Shown here: piece by piece, positions 14,201-29,200 of the stretch | Layout of the letters: the number at the start of each line of letters is the position of its first letter | Position numbering within the stretch: the first letter of the stretch is position 1 | NCBI GenBank assembly: GCA_014706295.1 | Contig: JACSVZ010000002.1 | Coordinates: forward strand, 131,201,431-131,265,430 | Source of the DNA: Lycocorax pyrrhopterus obiensis | Taxonomy: Eukaryota; Chordata; Aves; Passeriformes; Paradisaeidae | Direction: 5' to 3' | DNA: 64,000 nt | Program-made: the position numbers and the translations under genes | Notes under the pieces: generated by a model | What the model was told of the DNA's origin: nothing | The model's database searches: none | Seen by the model: the letters and a program-made list of their open reading frames with translations, nothing else

Positions 14201-17200
14201 TATTCATGAAGGGAAGAACAAAATGTTGCTTCCATCTCTATACCAGTATATAAACACTGCTTACTTTATGGGTCAACAACCTTGAAGCAGAACACGGAAA
14301 ACAACCATCTTCCTGACAAACAGACGAAGGGAAAACTCAGTTAACAGAACCCACATGCACTTTGGATCCCTTTTGTGCTGATGGTTTGCATGGATAATTG
14401 GTGACCGGGTCTTTAGTTTGATTTCAACAGACAATAAAAGTTCAGCTGAACAAATGTACACAACTTGTATGTTGGCAATCACAAAAAGTTCACTGTTCTT
14501 CAAGAGGAAAAAACTGGCAAACATCTGATGAAATGTATTATTACAAAGGTTTAAAAAGTCTAAATTTGATATTATCTCAGTGCTGTGAGATTAAAATACA
14601 ATTCTAAACGAAACAGATACTGTGAGATATGATTAAACCTGCCCACTCCGCTGCATACTTCACATTCCCTTTTGTGTCTGCACGTAATCCACTTGCAATA
14701 ATAAATAAACTACCAGATGCTGGAATGAACAGCTTGTCCAAATAAGTCCACTGCATGCAAAATACAGATAAATGTGAATTAGAGATACAATATTAGTTTG
14801 AAGAGTGTTAATAGTGCTCCAAAGCCCAGGACAAGAGACCTTTATTTTCAAGTATGACCTCTCCAGACAGAAAGGGAGAGAAATTTACCATGAACATCCA
14901 GCAGGGAGCTAAATTCAGGAGTAATGTAAGTAATCAGTCCACTGTAACCAGTACAATCATGATTGCTTTCAACATTACATTTGGGCCTCAGACTGTCAAC
15001 AGGGAAATTGTGAAGAATGTACAAGGTCCAAATGAAAAAGACTGTGAAACTGCAGACACAAGAGACACAGTAAATTTCACTTGCCTTCCACATCCCGGTT
15101 GTCTTTTGCTGGTCTTTGCGTGAAAGATCTTCAGTTATGTCCCTTATCTATAATTGAACAGAAGATTATCATTTTATTTTTAAAATATTCTTCTTCTGGT
15201 TCAGCCTTCTAATGATTAAGATTCCAGTGGTGGAATAGTTCATATGTCTTCTTATGGATTTTATGTCTGAAACTTGTTGTGGACCTGCACAGAATGCTGT
15301 CCCTTCTTCAGCTATAAATGAGCACCTGCTCATTAAGACTGGGGAATTAGAGAAGACAAGAGGCAATAGCAGTCAAACTGTGTGCTCAGTAAACTGGTTT
15401 ACTTTATCCATAACGTTCTGAGGGACCACTTATGTGAGGAATAAATGTTGGGTTTGATTTTTTTTTAGTATGAGATGTTTTTAGTTCCTTTGTACAGCTG
15501 TATCAGAAATGCAGACTTGGTCCTGCACCTTCTTTGTAGCAAATTTCACCTCAAACAAAGGGCAGGTTTCCTGAATAAGGACCACATAGCATGCCCACAC
15601 TGTTTCGTCACTGTGAAATATGAAGCCAGTGGAGAATGTCATCTGGTTTCACTTCTTCTAAAATACTTTCTTCAAAGAATCTTTTCATCCTCAGACTTTT
15701 CAATAAGAAAGAGAGACTAGCAATCGGACATAAATGGAGTTAGGAAAAGACTAAAAGCTCATTAGAAGTATATATTTCCTGTAAACTGTTTGAGTTGGAA
15801 TACAGCATTTTCTAAACTACTTGGGCTAATCTCCCTGCCAACACAGTGCAGCAGGTGCAAAAAGAGGCATGAGTTAGCTTCCAGACCTGGAAGCATCTTA
15901 GTGTTATTGCTTGGTCTTGTGCCAGGGCTTGTAAAGGAGGAGAGTTCAGCTAAAAACGGCAGAGGGTTAGGATTTTTTTACTGAATTAACATAATCATTA
16001 TTAAAATTACAATTTCTCTTATCAGAACCTATACCTTTCATATTCCTTAGTGCTCTGAATCAATAGGATTCCATTTATATGCACTTCTGACAACACTTCT
16101 GACAACCTTCTTGATGTTATAAAGATGACAAAATTAGTTTTATGAATCAATGCAGTTGCATATGTGTCTGCTTGGTGGAACTGTGAAGTTTCCTTCTGCT
16201 ATGACATTCACATGTCAGAGCTGTTGTGGAAGTGCAAAACACCAAGTCTTTGCATCGGTCACCAGCAGGATGATTCCCTTACGTGGATCACAGCCACACA
16301 GGCACTCATAAAAGGCAGATGTTAGCTCTGCCCATTCCTCAGTCTTTCTAATGAACCAGCAGGAGTGAAAGGCTCCTCACTCCCAGCTTTTTGGCAACTT
16401 TCTGAAATAACCAATTGGAACAAGGCTTGTAGCAGTTAACCTCCCTACTCAGCAGAATTTCACAAGTCCTGAAGTCGTTTCTACAGGCACTGCAGCTCCA
16501 GATGGGAGAATGTGGACAGCATAAGAGCATAATTCTTTAATTATGGCATCCTCTGCTTGTGTTCTGGTCCCCTTGGGCAAATCCTTCACACAAAGCAGTA
16601 TTTCTTCAGTGTGCAACTGTATGGCCAAAGCAAAATGGCATAGGGAGAGTGTAGCACTACAGCAAAGATTTGTTCACTCTCCTGGCAGCCTGGACACCAG
16701 CCCCTTCAGATTTAGGATCTAACAGTAATACTGTCAGCTAAATTAAGCCTTCAGATGAACTTATCAAGATAAATGTTTCAACCTGTACATACTTTCAATG
16801 TAAACTGAAAGTAAGATGTGGGCTGCTTTTCCTCTGAACCTTTTTATCCCAATGGTAAATTATGAGCCAAACAAAAAACAATGCCTGTATGTGTTGCCGT
16901 TGTCAAAAAATTACCTTTGCTTGTCCTTCTGCCTCATGTTGTTCACCTGCCAGGAACAATGGCAGCCATTGTTCTTCTAATCTCTTCTGGACGCATTGCT
17001 GAACTTCTAGCAGAACCGCTGCCGAAAGTTGATCATGAAGGCTTTGTCTCCTTCCTCCACCTGAATGCATTAGCTAAGCAATCCAAATACAATAACACAT
17101 GACATAAACTTTTGTGTATACCAAAAGTCCTTTATCTCTCTACATCCTTGATTTAGCAAAGCATGAGCTTAACTGTAAGCAAAGCACTTAATGCATGCTT

Positions 17201-20200
17201 ACCCAAGGCTCACATGTACTTTTCATAAAAGGGAACAGATTACATTTGTCCCTACCTATAATAGGATACAGACTCTGGCAAATAATACCCCAGCTTGACC
17301 AAGTAAATTGCCTAAGTATCAAGATATATCAGAGTACCACAGCTCAGACTTGCTGTCTGTGGCTTTACTGACATACTAAAATAGAAAGCTGGAACAAGTC
17401 ACTGTGCCTGAAAGTAATTTTTACACTTTTTCTGAGCTGCCTTGTGCATGCTCTGGCCATGGCTACAGATCACAGTTTAAGAAAGATGTTCTGTAAGTGG
17501 TAGGGAAGATAAGCCTGAACAGGAAGGAAGGGACCTATACAACCACAACAAAACCAGATTTCTGGCCAAAAATATAGGTAAGATTTGAGGAGAGAGCTTG
17601 GGGAAAAGCTGGAGCAAACCCACTTGTTGGTTTTTATCTCAGTCACATTCACACTGATTGTTCTTTATGAATGGTTCTGTAACTGCTACCTTTTCTTGTT
17701 GTTCTCTGGTAGCTGGGCTGTTGGGTCCAAAGAAGTACTTGTTGTTTAAGTACTTGTTTTTAATGTCCTTAGATTTTTCATCACTTTTTTCTTTATCCTT
17801 GTGCAGCATCTTTTTAAACTCTTCAATATCTAGCCAGCACATGAGATCCATGCTACAGACAAATTTAAACAGAATGTTATTTCAATATTGAGTTAATTTC
17901 ATCAACATTCTAGGGAGTTATTAGTTTAACCACAATCCACCAAAGTATTCAAAACCTAAATACCGGGTCAAATTTTATGTCATTTTTTCTCTGCTAGTAC
18001 CATCTGCTGAGACCATGGCACTTGCTGAACAGGCAGAGCAAATACACATCTTAGAGATTTCACTTAGGATGCCATCTGGGGTACCCTGAAGGAGTAACTT
18101 CCTCAATATGCCACTGCTAAATCCAGCAGGGACTGTGAACCAGAACCATAGTGCAGAGCTCACAGAGAGAATGAAAAATGAAACAGATGAGAATTTGAAT
18201 CAGTACTGAGGCTGCGAGCCACTGAGAGATGAGTTGACGCCTCCTGCTCTGCCTCCTTGTTATATTGCCTGAGAAAGGAGCAGGGATGACACCTGGGAAC
18301 AACAGCCCAAGAAATCACCCCCTTCCTGCCCCTTGTGAAGTGCTAGAGTTTAAGTCAGTCTGTAGTTAAGCAGATAATTAATGGTAAAATTTGTTTCTAG
18401 GGCTTTTTGTGGGCTGCTTTCTCATAAATTACCAATTCTACTGCTTATTTAATTAGTCATAGTCAGTGACAAATCATTCCAATGATGCAATTCACAATCT
18501 ATATTTTGTTCATAATATCTGAGTATACACTGTAAATTTGTTTTCATAGAATCATAGAATGGTTTTGTTCTCTAAACCAGATGACAGAATAAATGACATA
18601 TCTACAATTTTCAGTTTTTAATTTATATATGACTGTTTTCCGACAGTATCTTATTAGCTGAAGTTCTGTGAGCATTTTAGTGAGTACATTCGCTGTATTT
18701 GCAGCAGGAAGTTTGAAACATTGAATTCAGACAAATCTGTTTCAGTTTTCCATTCAGTTAATAACTGGCTTTTTCAAAACATTAATCTATGAGTAAAACG
18801 TTCAAAAGCATCTGACTGATTTAAGAACAGATGTTCTCCTTTCAAAAATCTTTTGAGACCCTTGCAGACCTAAATTCTATTGAGACTAAAATTCTTTCAT
18901 TTGCTAGTTCATCATAACATGACTAAGTTCACCCAAATGCAAGTGATCCAAGTTACTGTGGTTTATGGAGTAACTCCTTGGCATCTACCTATGACAACCG
19001 ACCAAATATGTACATCGTATTTAAAAAGCAAAATATATAATCTTCAAGTGTGTTAGATAAACCTTTTAGTGGTGACTTATCCTGGCATACTGAATCAGGA
19101 GGACATCCATAGTCAATTAGCCTGGCGAGACTAGTAAGTGTAATTCACTAACTCAAAGTAACACAAATTGTCCTGCAATTGCATGAATATATCCTATATA
19201 TTTAACAGAGTTAAATTAATGATAGAGTTAAATTAATGGAGCTTTGTTTAGTTTCTTACCAGAATTTGTGCGCAGGTACTCAGCAGCCTTTCCTTCTTGA
19301 AACTTGGATCACTTACAATTGGACATTATCAGAATAATAAGTTTTGATGAAAAGGCAAATTACATATTTGTTGTTTTTTTCTGAAATTGTCCAGACTACA
19401 TTAGTTCTAGGATCCCTTCAGCTTATAGTACCATTAAGCACCTTCATTGTAGCATGCCCGGTGGACTCCAGAGTAACTAGTCTGAACCCAGCCCTAAAAC
19501 ACTTCTGTGAGACTTTTTCAAATATTTTTCTTCATTATGAATTTTTACAAAAAAGAAAAAAAATGCTCCACAAATTAAACATTTCTCTGCCTGGCTCCAC
19601 CACTTAAGATGGGACTTGTCTGTGACTAACAAAGAAGCACGAAATACCAGACACAATTCAGCATACTTGTCCAGGACCTGTTATCTGCTGATTCCTACCA
19701 TTTCCCCAGTTAGAGAGGAACGCAAGACTAGTGGTCTCCCAGCTGCGATGTGTGAAGAGGGTGTGCAAAACCATTTGTTGATGGGCAGGAAGAAAATATT
19801 AAAACTTTAGTAGCACATGTATATAATGTATAAAAAATTATATATATATATATATATACTAGGGTTCCATGCTCAAAAAGTTTTTACTGATGAGACACGC
19901 AAGCAAAAATGTTTGGAGACCACTGCTCTAGACAACTAACTCAGAAGTCACCTGACTATAAGCACCTACAGCATAAGAATATCCATCTGAACTCATTATC
20001 TGCAGCCCTTTTGTAGTCACTAAGAAGAAATAACCATCTTAGGAATAATTCATCCAAATATGTTTTAGATGTTACCTTCAGAATTTTGACTATTGTGTCC
20101 AGAAGTGTGTATTTCTCTCTCTGACTACAAAGGGAACAATGTGACAAAAAGCAGAAGTGATGACACTGAGTCTTGGCCAGAGGAGTTTTGTGCCAGATGC

Positions 20201-23200
20201 CCTTTCCGGGCACTTTTGAAAAAGCTGACCAATATCCAAAGTAAAGCTATAGCAGTGCTTGACTAGAAGTAATAGCCAACATGCAAAGCATCAACTCATG
20301 GGAACCTCGATTAAAAGAAGGAAGTGACAATTTAAAGACAAAAAAAAAAGTGTCAGCTTCTGTTTAGATCTTACTTTTAAAACCAACAGGCTCACTTTTT
20401 CAAAGACCCTGCCTAAGACTGTATCTGCTACAAGGTAGTATTTAAATCTGTTCAGCAAACACAAAACTGTGGTTGCTGTCACACTGTGAGAATAACATGC
20501 CTGTTTTCTATTTGTACATTTTTATAATAACCAGCTTTAATTTTTAAAATGTACTAAGTTGAATCTGTACTAAAAAAGAGAAAATTTTACTCATTATAGG
20601 CTAATTGTTCTACTCAGGGGTTTGCCACTAACCAAAGCAGAAACTGAAAGCAGAACTGTAATACCAGTATGTTTTGACAGGAGAATTTTTACCCCAAACA
20701 TGTTAAGACAATTCAGTTGTATGAACAATGAGCGTGTGTATTTCATTAATATGCAAACACATTTTTAAAAATACTAAAATCTGACAACATTTAGATAGCC
20801 AAGATCCTCAGAAAACATTTCTTCTGACCGTAGAAACAGGTAAAATAATAATAATGAAGAAACGTACCTAGCAGAATGCTCATTAAGAAAAGCCCGGAAC
20901 TGTTCTAACTTCTCTTTGTCATGGATCAGGTCAGATAGATTAGGACCTGCCAATTCTTTGGGAACTTGATGCAAGTGCTGATCTTCTTTGAGAGCCCCAG
21001 TGTCAGCAACAGTACTCTGAGGGGAGAAATTATTTTGCTTGCATAACTGTTTTTTTCACCTCTGTATTTTGTTCAGTCTAATAATTCTTGCATTAGATAA
21101 CCTATCTCTGTAAAATAGCTTTTTGATTGCTGAGAAAATAAATTGAGTTAAGGCTCCAGCTCCTAGTAAGCTTTACTTTTTTATTTGCTTTAAACATATC
21201 AGTGTGTGAAGGTTCCATAATCAAATAATCCAATATATACCTGTAATTCACTTGAAACGGAGGTATTTACTAAAGAGTAGGGGCCCAAAATAGATTCCAC
21301 AGACTTTAGGTCTGATGTTGATGGAACTGACAGAAGACCTGTATATCTAATTAACACAATGGCTGTCAATCAGTCCCCAAAATGAATGGTAGAAATCAGA
21401 CTATTTGCTTTTCCAAACTAGCATCTGGTTAGTCTTTCATTGCTGATACTTGAAGTGTGAGCCCTCTCTGATAGAGAAAGGGTTTATTTTTGTTAGTAGG
21501 TACTTGTCTTACCTCATCCTTCTTGGAACTACTCACTTGATGCAAAGCCTGGAGCTTTCTAAAGTACACGGAGTCCAGCTGTTGAGTTTCTTCCACCAAC
21601 TCCACCTAATAAAAATAATATCTTATATCACTCCTACAGTACACATTATAGGAAGATGGAGAACCACATGGGCACTTTGCCAGTGACAGTGGATAGAAAA
21701 GAATACATTTGCCAGTAATGAGACTGATGTTTAGAAGAGACAAGAAGTCACATTCTTGGGACAAACAATTCTATCAAAAGCCCTGGTAGAACAAACTTTT
21801 CCCATCTGTGTAGGATAAGATGCAGATTTCTACAGAATACCACTGAATAACCTAACTCTATCTTTAAGCAAATAACTTTGAATTCAAAAAATTGCTAAAT
21901 TTTATTGTGTACATAATATATTGTGTATATATTATATTGTGTATATTGGGTCAGACGTACCTGATTGCCTATACCAGCAAATTGTATGTCAAAGTGCCAC
22001 TGAGAAGCAGAAAAGCAGTTCTTAAAACTAGGACTCTCAATGGGAAATGTCAAAAAGACAGAGTGCCACAGATTTGGAGAAACAGAAATTTAAGATGAGA
22101 AAGATGTTAAAATATCTAAAAAATAAAGGTGAAAGCTTTCCGACTTTCAGGCTTGTCCCCTTCCTTAAATAATTAACTGTGTGTGATTTGAATTCATGAA
22201 GTACTGGTATTTTTTAACTTAATTAGAAGCTGTATGTATGTAACTAGCGCAGTTCTTCATGTTATGTACAAACAATCAGTAACTGCAAGAGATATTTGGT
22301 GACCCTCCTGGCTGACTAAACCATTTGAATGCAGATTTTAGGATATTTAGCAAAATCGAGCCAATGCCTTATACTGATCTGCATGCCCATTACAAATATT
22401 AGAAAGCTGTGATTATCTTATACAAGAGTTTATGTGCCAGAGAGAGAAGAGAATGTTTAGATTAACATTCATGATACTTTCATCTAAATGTGAATACCAC
22501 ACTAATCACTGTGTTATCTGAATGTCTTCAGGCTCAATGTAACTTTATTCCATTGTTATAAAGTACTTTGGGCTATTCTTTCCCTTAAAAGAAAACATAG
22601 TTTAAAAGTAAATACTAAAATAATTCAGAACATTTTTCATAAAGTTTAAAGAGAAAGCAGATAGAGGCAGGATCAGAGTCAACAGTAAAAAGAAACCTTC
22701 CTAATTTCATGTTTCATTTAAAGAAAAAACGTAGGTATATATACTGAACATGTCCCAGATAAACAATTTTGGACTCACCTAATTCTTAATAAAATATCTT
22801 GTTTCATTATGGGCCAAGTATGTCCTGCTATAGAGTAGAACAAAGTGGAAGAGTAGAGCCACGGACTGAACAAAATACAAAGCAGACGTTGTATTTGTGC
22901 TTGGGAAGGAGTGTGCCTAAGTATCAGCCTGCATCTAGTACAAAGAGACTCTAGTGCCTCCTAGAACAGGTCGTTTTATGTCTGTGTATTATAACTCTTC
23001 ACAAACACATGTATTGTGCAGTCAAAAGGATTTAGTTGTTTTTTTCGTGCTCTGATTAAGATGCTTGTGTTATTAGAGCACTGAGAAGTCTGCACGTAAC
23101 TACACTCACAAAGCAACGCATCCTCTAAACTGAAAGGGCAATAGATTATCCTGTGGTTAACTCAAGGAGATGTAAACTGCCACATATATTAAGTGAAAGG

Positions 23201-26200
23201 AAAAGTATATCTCTTCAATTCTTACTTTAGAGGAATCTTTCCATGGCTAGAAGCAGTGAAAACACAGTATTCAGAGAGCTCAAAAGCAGACTCCTTTTTA
23301 TGCAAAAACAATGTATAAAAACCCTCGGCTGTGCTGATGACTTGACTCAGTGAGGACCGGCAATAGACCCTAGACAACTCTTATTGATAGTATGCACAGA
23401 AAACACACAGTTACAAGACACTAAAACTAGTCTGATAGAAAGTAAATAAAATTTCAGGTTGATGAAAAGTATCAATCAATTCCAAAGTGCACTGCAGATC
23501 ATAAAGAATTATAGCTGAAATAGTTTAGAAAAAGTAATTTATCTGAAAGGTTAGAAAAGATGTTGAAAAGCAAAGAAAATATTTTACAGATGTGTTTGGA
23601 TTAGTATATTTCATTTTACTAAGTTTTTCAAACTTTCAAAGTTTCTAAAGAATATTATGTTATCACAGGATGAGAGGGAAAGTCCCCTCGTGAATTAATT
23701 AGAAGGTAGAAAATCAAAACCAAAGAAATAAATAACTTTCATTATGGGGTGGGGTTCCTATTGGAGTCTCCCAGGGATCTGCACTGAGGTTGTTTTTTAA
23801 ACATTCAGAAACTATCTGGAAAAGGAGGTGAGTGAGGAGACAACAAAGTTTGCAAAATGATTCCACAGAGCAAAAAATTAAATTGACTGTGAAAAGCTGC
23901 AGGATATCAGGACACTTTAGCATCTGCATGATAAAAGGCCAGCTGAATTCAACGATAATAAACATTAAGTCATTCCAGTGAGCTCCAAATTAGAGCTTTC
24001 CATTAGTAGTTATTACTTGGGAAGGAAATCTTGGAATCATTGCAGATGGCTATTAGCTTACATTTTGCACATCCACTCAAAGTTCACCAGGAGTCAAAAG
24101 GCAATTAGAATGACAGGAACAACTAGGAACGGAAAAAAGAGCACAACAGAAAACATGGTTCTGCCACTGGATAATCATTAGCGCATCCAGACCTTGAGTA
24201 CTGCTTGCATCTCATCAAAAGAATGTAAAATAACACATACAGATGGGGCAGTAAGTGCAACAAAGGTATGGAACACCTTCTATTGGAGGAGACGTCAAAG
24301 TGTCTAGGATTCTTGAGTTTCAAGGAGATCTAATTGAAGTGGGATACAACAGAAACTTGTAAAAACATAACAACATTGAGAATAGGACAAGATAACAATT
24401 GTTCACTTGTTCCTTATGACATACAAAACTAGGGCACCAGGTGAAATTATCAGGGAGGGGTTTGCAAACAAATCAAGATATGCATTTTTTTCTCCTATTG
24501 CATGACTAAACCATGAAACTCACTTTTACAGTGAGGCTGAAGATGTATCACTCAAGATACATTTTACAGAAACCTATGGGGGAAAAAACCTCATCAAAGA
24601 CTATTAAAATAAAAAATGTGGATAAGACCTCTGATCCTTGAACTTCCTTGGTTGTGAAGTGATGAATATGGCTGTGTGTTTCTTCTCTGTTCTTATACTC
24701 CGTTCTTAAATGTTTAATACTGGCTACCACCTAACAGGCTTAGAAGACCATTCTCAACTTTGCTTTTAGGTATCTGTTCATCTAGTTGTTCGTACATGCA
24801 TGCATGATATAGAACCAAAAATATACTGTACTACAAAACTTCTGCAAAAGGATTTCAAAATATTTTGCAGGGGGAAATGTAGGCACGTTATTACAAGCTG
24901 ACAGAAGTATCAGCAGTAAGTGAGGATATTTCCTATAAATTGGAGATGCTTCATCTAAGGTCATAGGGAAGAAAAACAAGAAAAAGAACTAACTTCCTGC
25001 CCTCTAACTCCTGATTCCCCACTGTAAGTTTCTCCTTCCATATCCAAGAGAGAGATGTTAAAGACTTGAAATTAGAATCAGAGAATCATAGAGTATCCCG
25101 AGTTAGAAGGGACCTACAAGGATCATTGAGTCCAACTCCTGGCCCTGCACAGCACCATCCCCAAGAGTCACACCATGTGCCCAAGAGCATTGTCCAAGCG
25201 CTTCCTGAACTCTGTCAGGCTTGGTACTTGGCCTGGGAAGCCTGTTCCAGTGGGTGAAGAAACTTTTCCTAATATCCAACCTAAACCTCCCCTAACACAA
25301 CTTCAGGACATTCCTTTGGGTCCTATCACTGGGTACCACAGAGAAGATTTTGGTGCTTGTAGACCACTTTGTCTCCCCTCAGTCTCTTCCTTTCCAGGCT
25401 GAACAAGTGACCTCAGGCCTTGCAGGCTTCCCCACAAGACCCTTCATCCTCTTCATAGCCCTCCTCTGGACACCTTCCAATAGCTTTATAGCTTTCTCAT
25501 ATTGTGCCACCCAGAAGGAGTTTGACCTACGGCTAGCAACTTGTAGGTAAGTTTGCAAAGAACAGAGAGCCACAGCATCCACCACTGTCATCACCATTTC
25601 TTGTTCTTATTTGTCAAAGGCATAGTCAGGATTGCAGCCATCTCCTCTGACCTCCATGAGCATGCTCAATTCAAGCTTTCAGAGCATTCTGGGATTAGAA
25701 CTGAGTACACTTCTGAGCTACTTATTTAAAGCAGCAATCTGAAAAGTGTTTGGGGCAAATATATGAATCACCATATCCCATTTCCTCTATGCTAAGCAGT
25801 AGCTGCACTTAAATTCTAAACACCAGAAATGCCTACTATCACTGCACTGACAGTCTAGAAAACCACCTTACTATGTGCTTATCATTAAAAAATATAGTGT
25901 TTGTGGGCGACCCATCCTAAAAAATTACTTCTGATCAATGGTACAATTGCAGAAACATGAAACTTCTTGAGTGCAAAGAGAAGTTTCACCATAGCAAGAT
26001 GCGTTCCTCCCTAATTCACAGGCCAAAGAGTCTATGAAGCCCAGACCTTCCTTTCAGATGAGAAGCCTGCTCTCCACAAGAAGCTCAGCCTATTTCCACA
26101 TATCAGGATAGAAAGGAGTGAGTAAGTAAAACATCTTGTAATACTTCTCCCTTCCTGAGTATAAATACAATAGGGTTGCATATGAATGCTCTTGCAATTT

Positions 26201-29200
26201 TCTTCCCTAAAATAAGAATTTTTCATGGTGTCATCCAGATATTACCTTTCTGTAAGTGTATTTGTCTGCTTCCACCATTTTCATCCATGGTTCCAGCAGA
26301 ATAGTGAGGATATGTTCTTCTGCTGGGTCAAAAAGGTCCTCAAAAGCCGGGTCAATTTTCTGATAAATCATATTTTTCTTATTCTGATGAAGTTCAATGT
26401 CCATACTGGCAGATGGAGCAATGTAAGTTGCATAAAGGAACTACAATAAAACAGAAGAAAACTGTTTCTTAGCCGTCATCCATTTCAATGGTCACAGACC
26501 CTTGAAGGAGAGAATTAATATATATTTGTCTGCTGTATGTTAAGAACATATATCTAATTACAGCTACCTTATTTTTACTAGTATTATTACTGTGTCCAAA
26601 ATTCAGTTATTGACATAATGGATCCCCCTGCCATTTTTACTCTTATTTGTTAAATTGGTTAGACCACAAAGTAATGCTTAATGCAATTTTCACTTGGATA
26701 TATTTGGCTGATACTTAGATTCAGATAACCACAATTATTACAGCAACTGCACTCTTCATGAAGTCACACTGTTGTTTTGCAGAATATGTGCTGAGCCAAT
26801 TAGTGAAGGCATCTTACTTCTTCTAAGAGATGTAATTTGTAAATCTGAGGTTAAAATTAATGAAATATTATACGATTTCATTCTGTGTGGAGGTTCTCTT
26901 GCATAGTTTTTTGACAATGGTGAGACTCTTATCATAGTACAGGATCCGTGCAGGAGATACCACTGCACAACTAAGGTCTAAACCCTTACCAAAGCAACAG
27001 TTACAATATGCTTCTTATCTGAAGCACAGAGTTTGCCATTCAACATATACAAGGAGCAGAAAGCTAAACCTGGAGGGTATTTCCTTCTCCCTGACAGCTC
27101 ATTCTTGAAGCAGAGAGTAATGTTTTTATTTATTTCAATTTTTTTTTCATACAGTCCCCTACATAGAACTCTTGTATTCTAAATGCTTCATAAACTATGC
27201 TATGAAAATGAACATCAAAAACTTAGAGTAAAACACTTCTTTTCCAGGAATATCTTGGAAGAGGATATTCCAGAATAGCTTTCTAAAACTTCATGATTCT
27301 GACTGCAGCTAGGAACTCAAGCAAAAAAAGATGCTGCCAAAATATATTTCATATAAATATTTTCTATTCTTCATATTGTTAAAGTCTAACTATATTTCAA
27401 ACATACAGTCAGGGACCAGATTAGTAGCATAAATCAGATTTTGTCTCTAGGATAGCACTGACAAGTCCGTTTTCAATATTTATTATTACCCAGGTTTGAC
27501 AATGAAGAATTCAGGATTCTGATAATTCTCATTTCCCTATGTTGCTAAAATCCAGCTGTAACTAGCAGATGTACAAAGCAAGAGAAGAGAAGAAAATAAT
27601 ACATTTACTCTGTGTTCAAGCAGTAATAAAACACTGGTGTGCTTAGATTTCAAGCACAAGGAGAGAATGTTTGAGTACATTAAATAACTATGTTTCTGTT
27701 TGTTTTAAATTAATGCTGATTTATTAGACTCTCTCTTTCAAACAGCAACAGTAATAGAGTACATCCCCATTATTTTGGACCTTTACAATTTGAAACACCC
27801 TTTAGATTCTCCTGCTCTTAGGTCACTGAGGAATATAGGGCTATGATGGCTGACATCCATCCCCCAGTTAGCTCTTGTTATGATTACTGTATTTATTGTG
27901 TATGCAGGATTCTACACTCCTTCCACACTTCTACATTTTCACTGAAAACAAAGATGGTTTGTGCCTACTGTGGCCCACGTTATCAGTGCAATAACGATCC
28001 ACAGGTGCAAGGTGTACGACAAAGAGGACATCCATAGGAAGAGTCCTAGCTGAAAACATGACCACATTTATCCTAAATTAAACCCTTCTCAGCAAATCCC
28101 TAAGTACATTTAAATTTAACAACTTTAATTATATTTGCAGTGATTTCAAAAGTTGAAAGTTATTTTGAAGAGCCCTAACACTAGGAAAGTTTCAGTTAAA
28201 TCATGTGAAGTCTGATCCAAAACATATAATGTATAAAATTAGCCAAATTAGAAGGGACATTTAAAGATGTGGTATCTTTAAAAATAGCCTTTTTAAAAAG
28301 GGGTTAACCATTTCAGTTGTCATTAGGACTACATTGCTCCACCTGTTATGACTTATCACACAAGGGATCTGTAAATCAGTAAAAAGCTTCAAAAAGAGGT
28401 CCTCAATATTTTAGCACAAATTAACCTGGTTCCTTAAATGAGTGATCATTTGAACATAGTTTTAAGAATAAAATAAAAACAAACACACCACTAGTTTCTT
28501 GGGTGGAATTCCTTTCCCCTATGATTTTGTATGAAATAGGTTAATTTGAGTATATTTGCTACTCTTCTTTAGAGCTGGCAAAAAATATCAGCCTATCAAT
28601 TCAGAAATTGCCCAGACTAAGAAGTGTTGACCAAAAGCTATTGACAATTTGCTCACATGAACACTGTTGTAATGTATTGACACGTTAGGGACTGCCTTTG
28701 CAGGCTGCTCTACCTGCAGAATTCCCCCCAGTTCTGTATAATTGCACATGCAAAACAAGAACATAGTAAAGACAGATATTTTTCACTAGAACCAATAGTT
28801 AGGGCTGGCAATATATATGAAGCAAAACTTTAGAGGAGGTTAAGCTAGCTAGAGGAATGCACTTTTCCAGACTCAAAGAACCAGGCCCTCGGTGGTGTAA
28901 TCATTATGGCCTCTTCATTTGAAGGATGCACATTTACAGTGTCTGAGGATTTGGCATCTTTTTACCTGAATTCTTGTAAGAATCCATTGCTATGGGACTT
29001 GACCAAGTAAGTAAATACATACACTTGCAGATAGGAGAGAAATTAGAAGTAGTTTTCATCCCTGTGTCCATTGCACAGGGTTGAGGTGCATCTGTAGATC
29101 AGCACAGATTCAATGGCAAGGACTGCAGGAAAAGCAACTGAGAAGAGTTCTATACATGTCAAAAAAGAGGAAAAGTGTCTGTTCACAGCCTTCAATGCTG

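Larger units (their letters stand above)
17853..20867 (-). other. RGS22 intron 17
   Basis: 3.0 kb. It holds a minimal CR1 tail (18544), a 15-bp doublet AGAGTTAAATTAATG near 19209-19240 and a TA repeat (19839). Confidence 0.85.
21606..26245 (-). other. RGS22 intron 15
   Basis: 4.6 kb with one ancient CR1 (about 23740) and one younger inverted CR1 (25077), plus a short AT-rich repeat at 21903. Confidence 0.85.

Noticed and set aside
14854..15123. 89-codon plus-strand frame overlapping exon 20
   Set aside because: It is the antisense of RGS22 exon 20 and its flanking intron.
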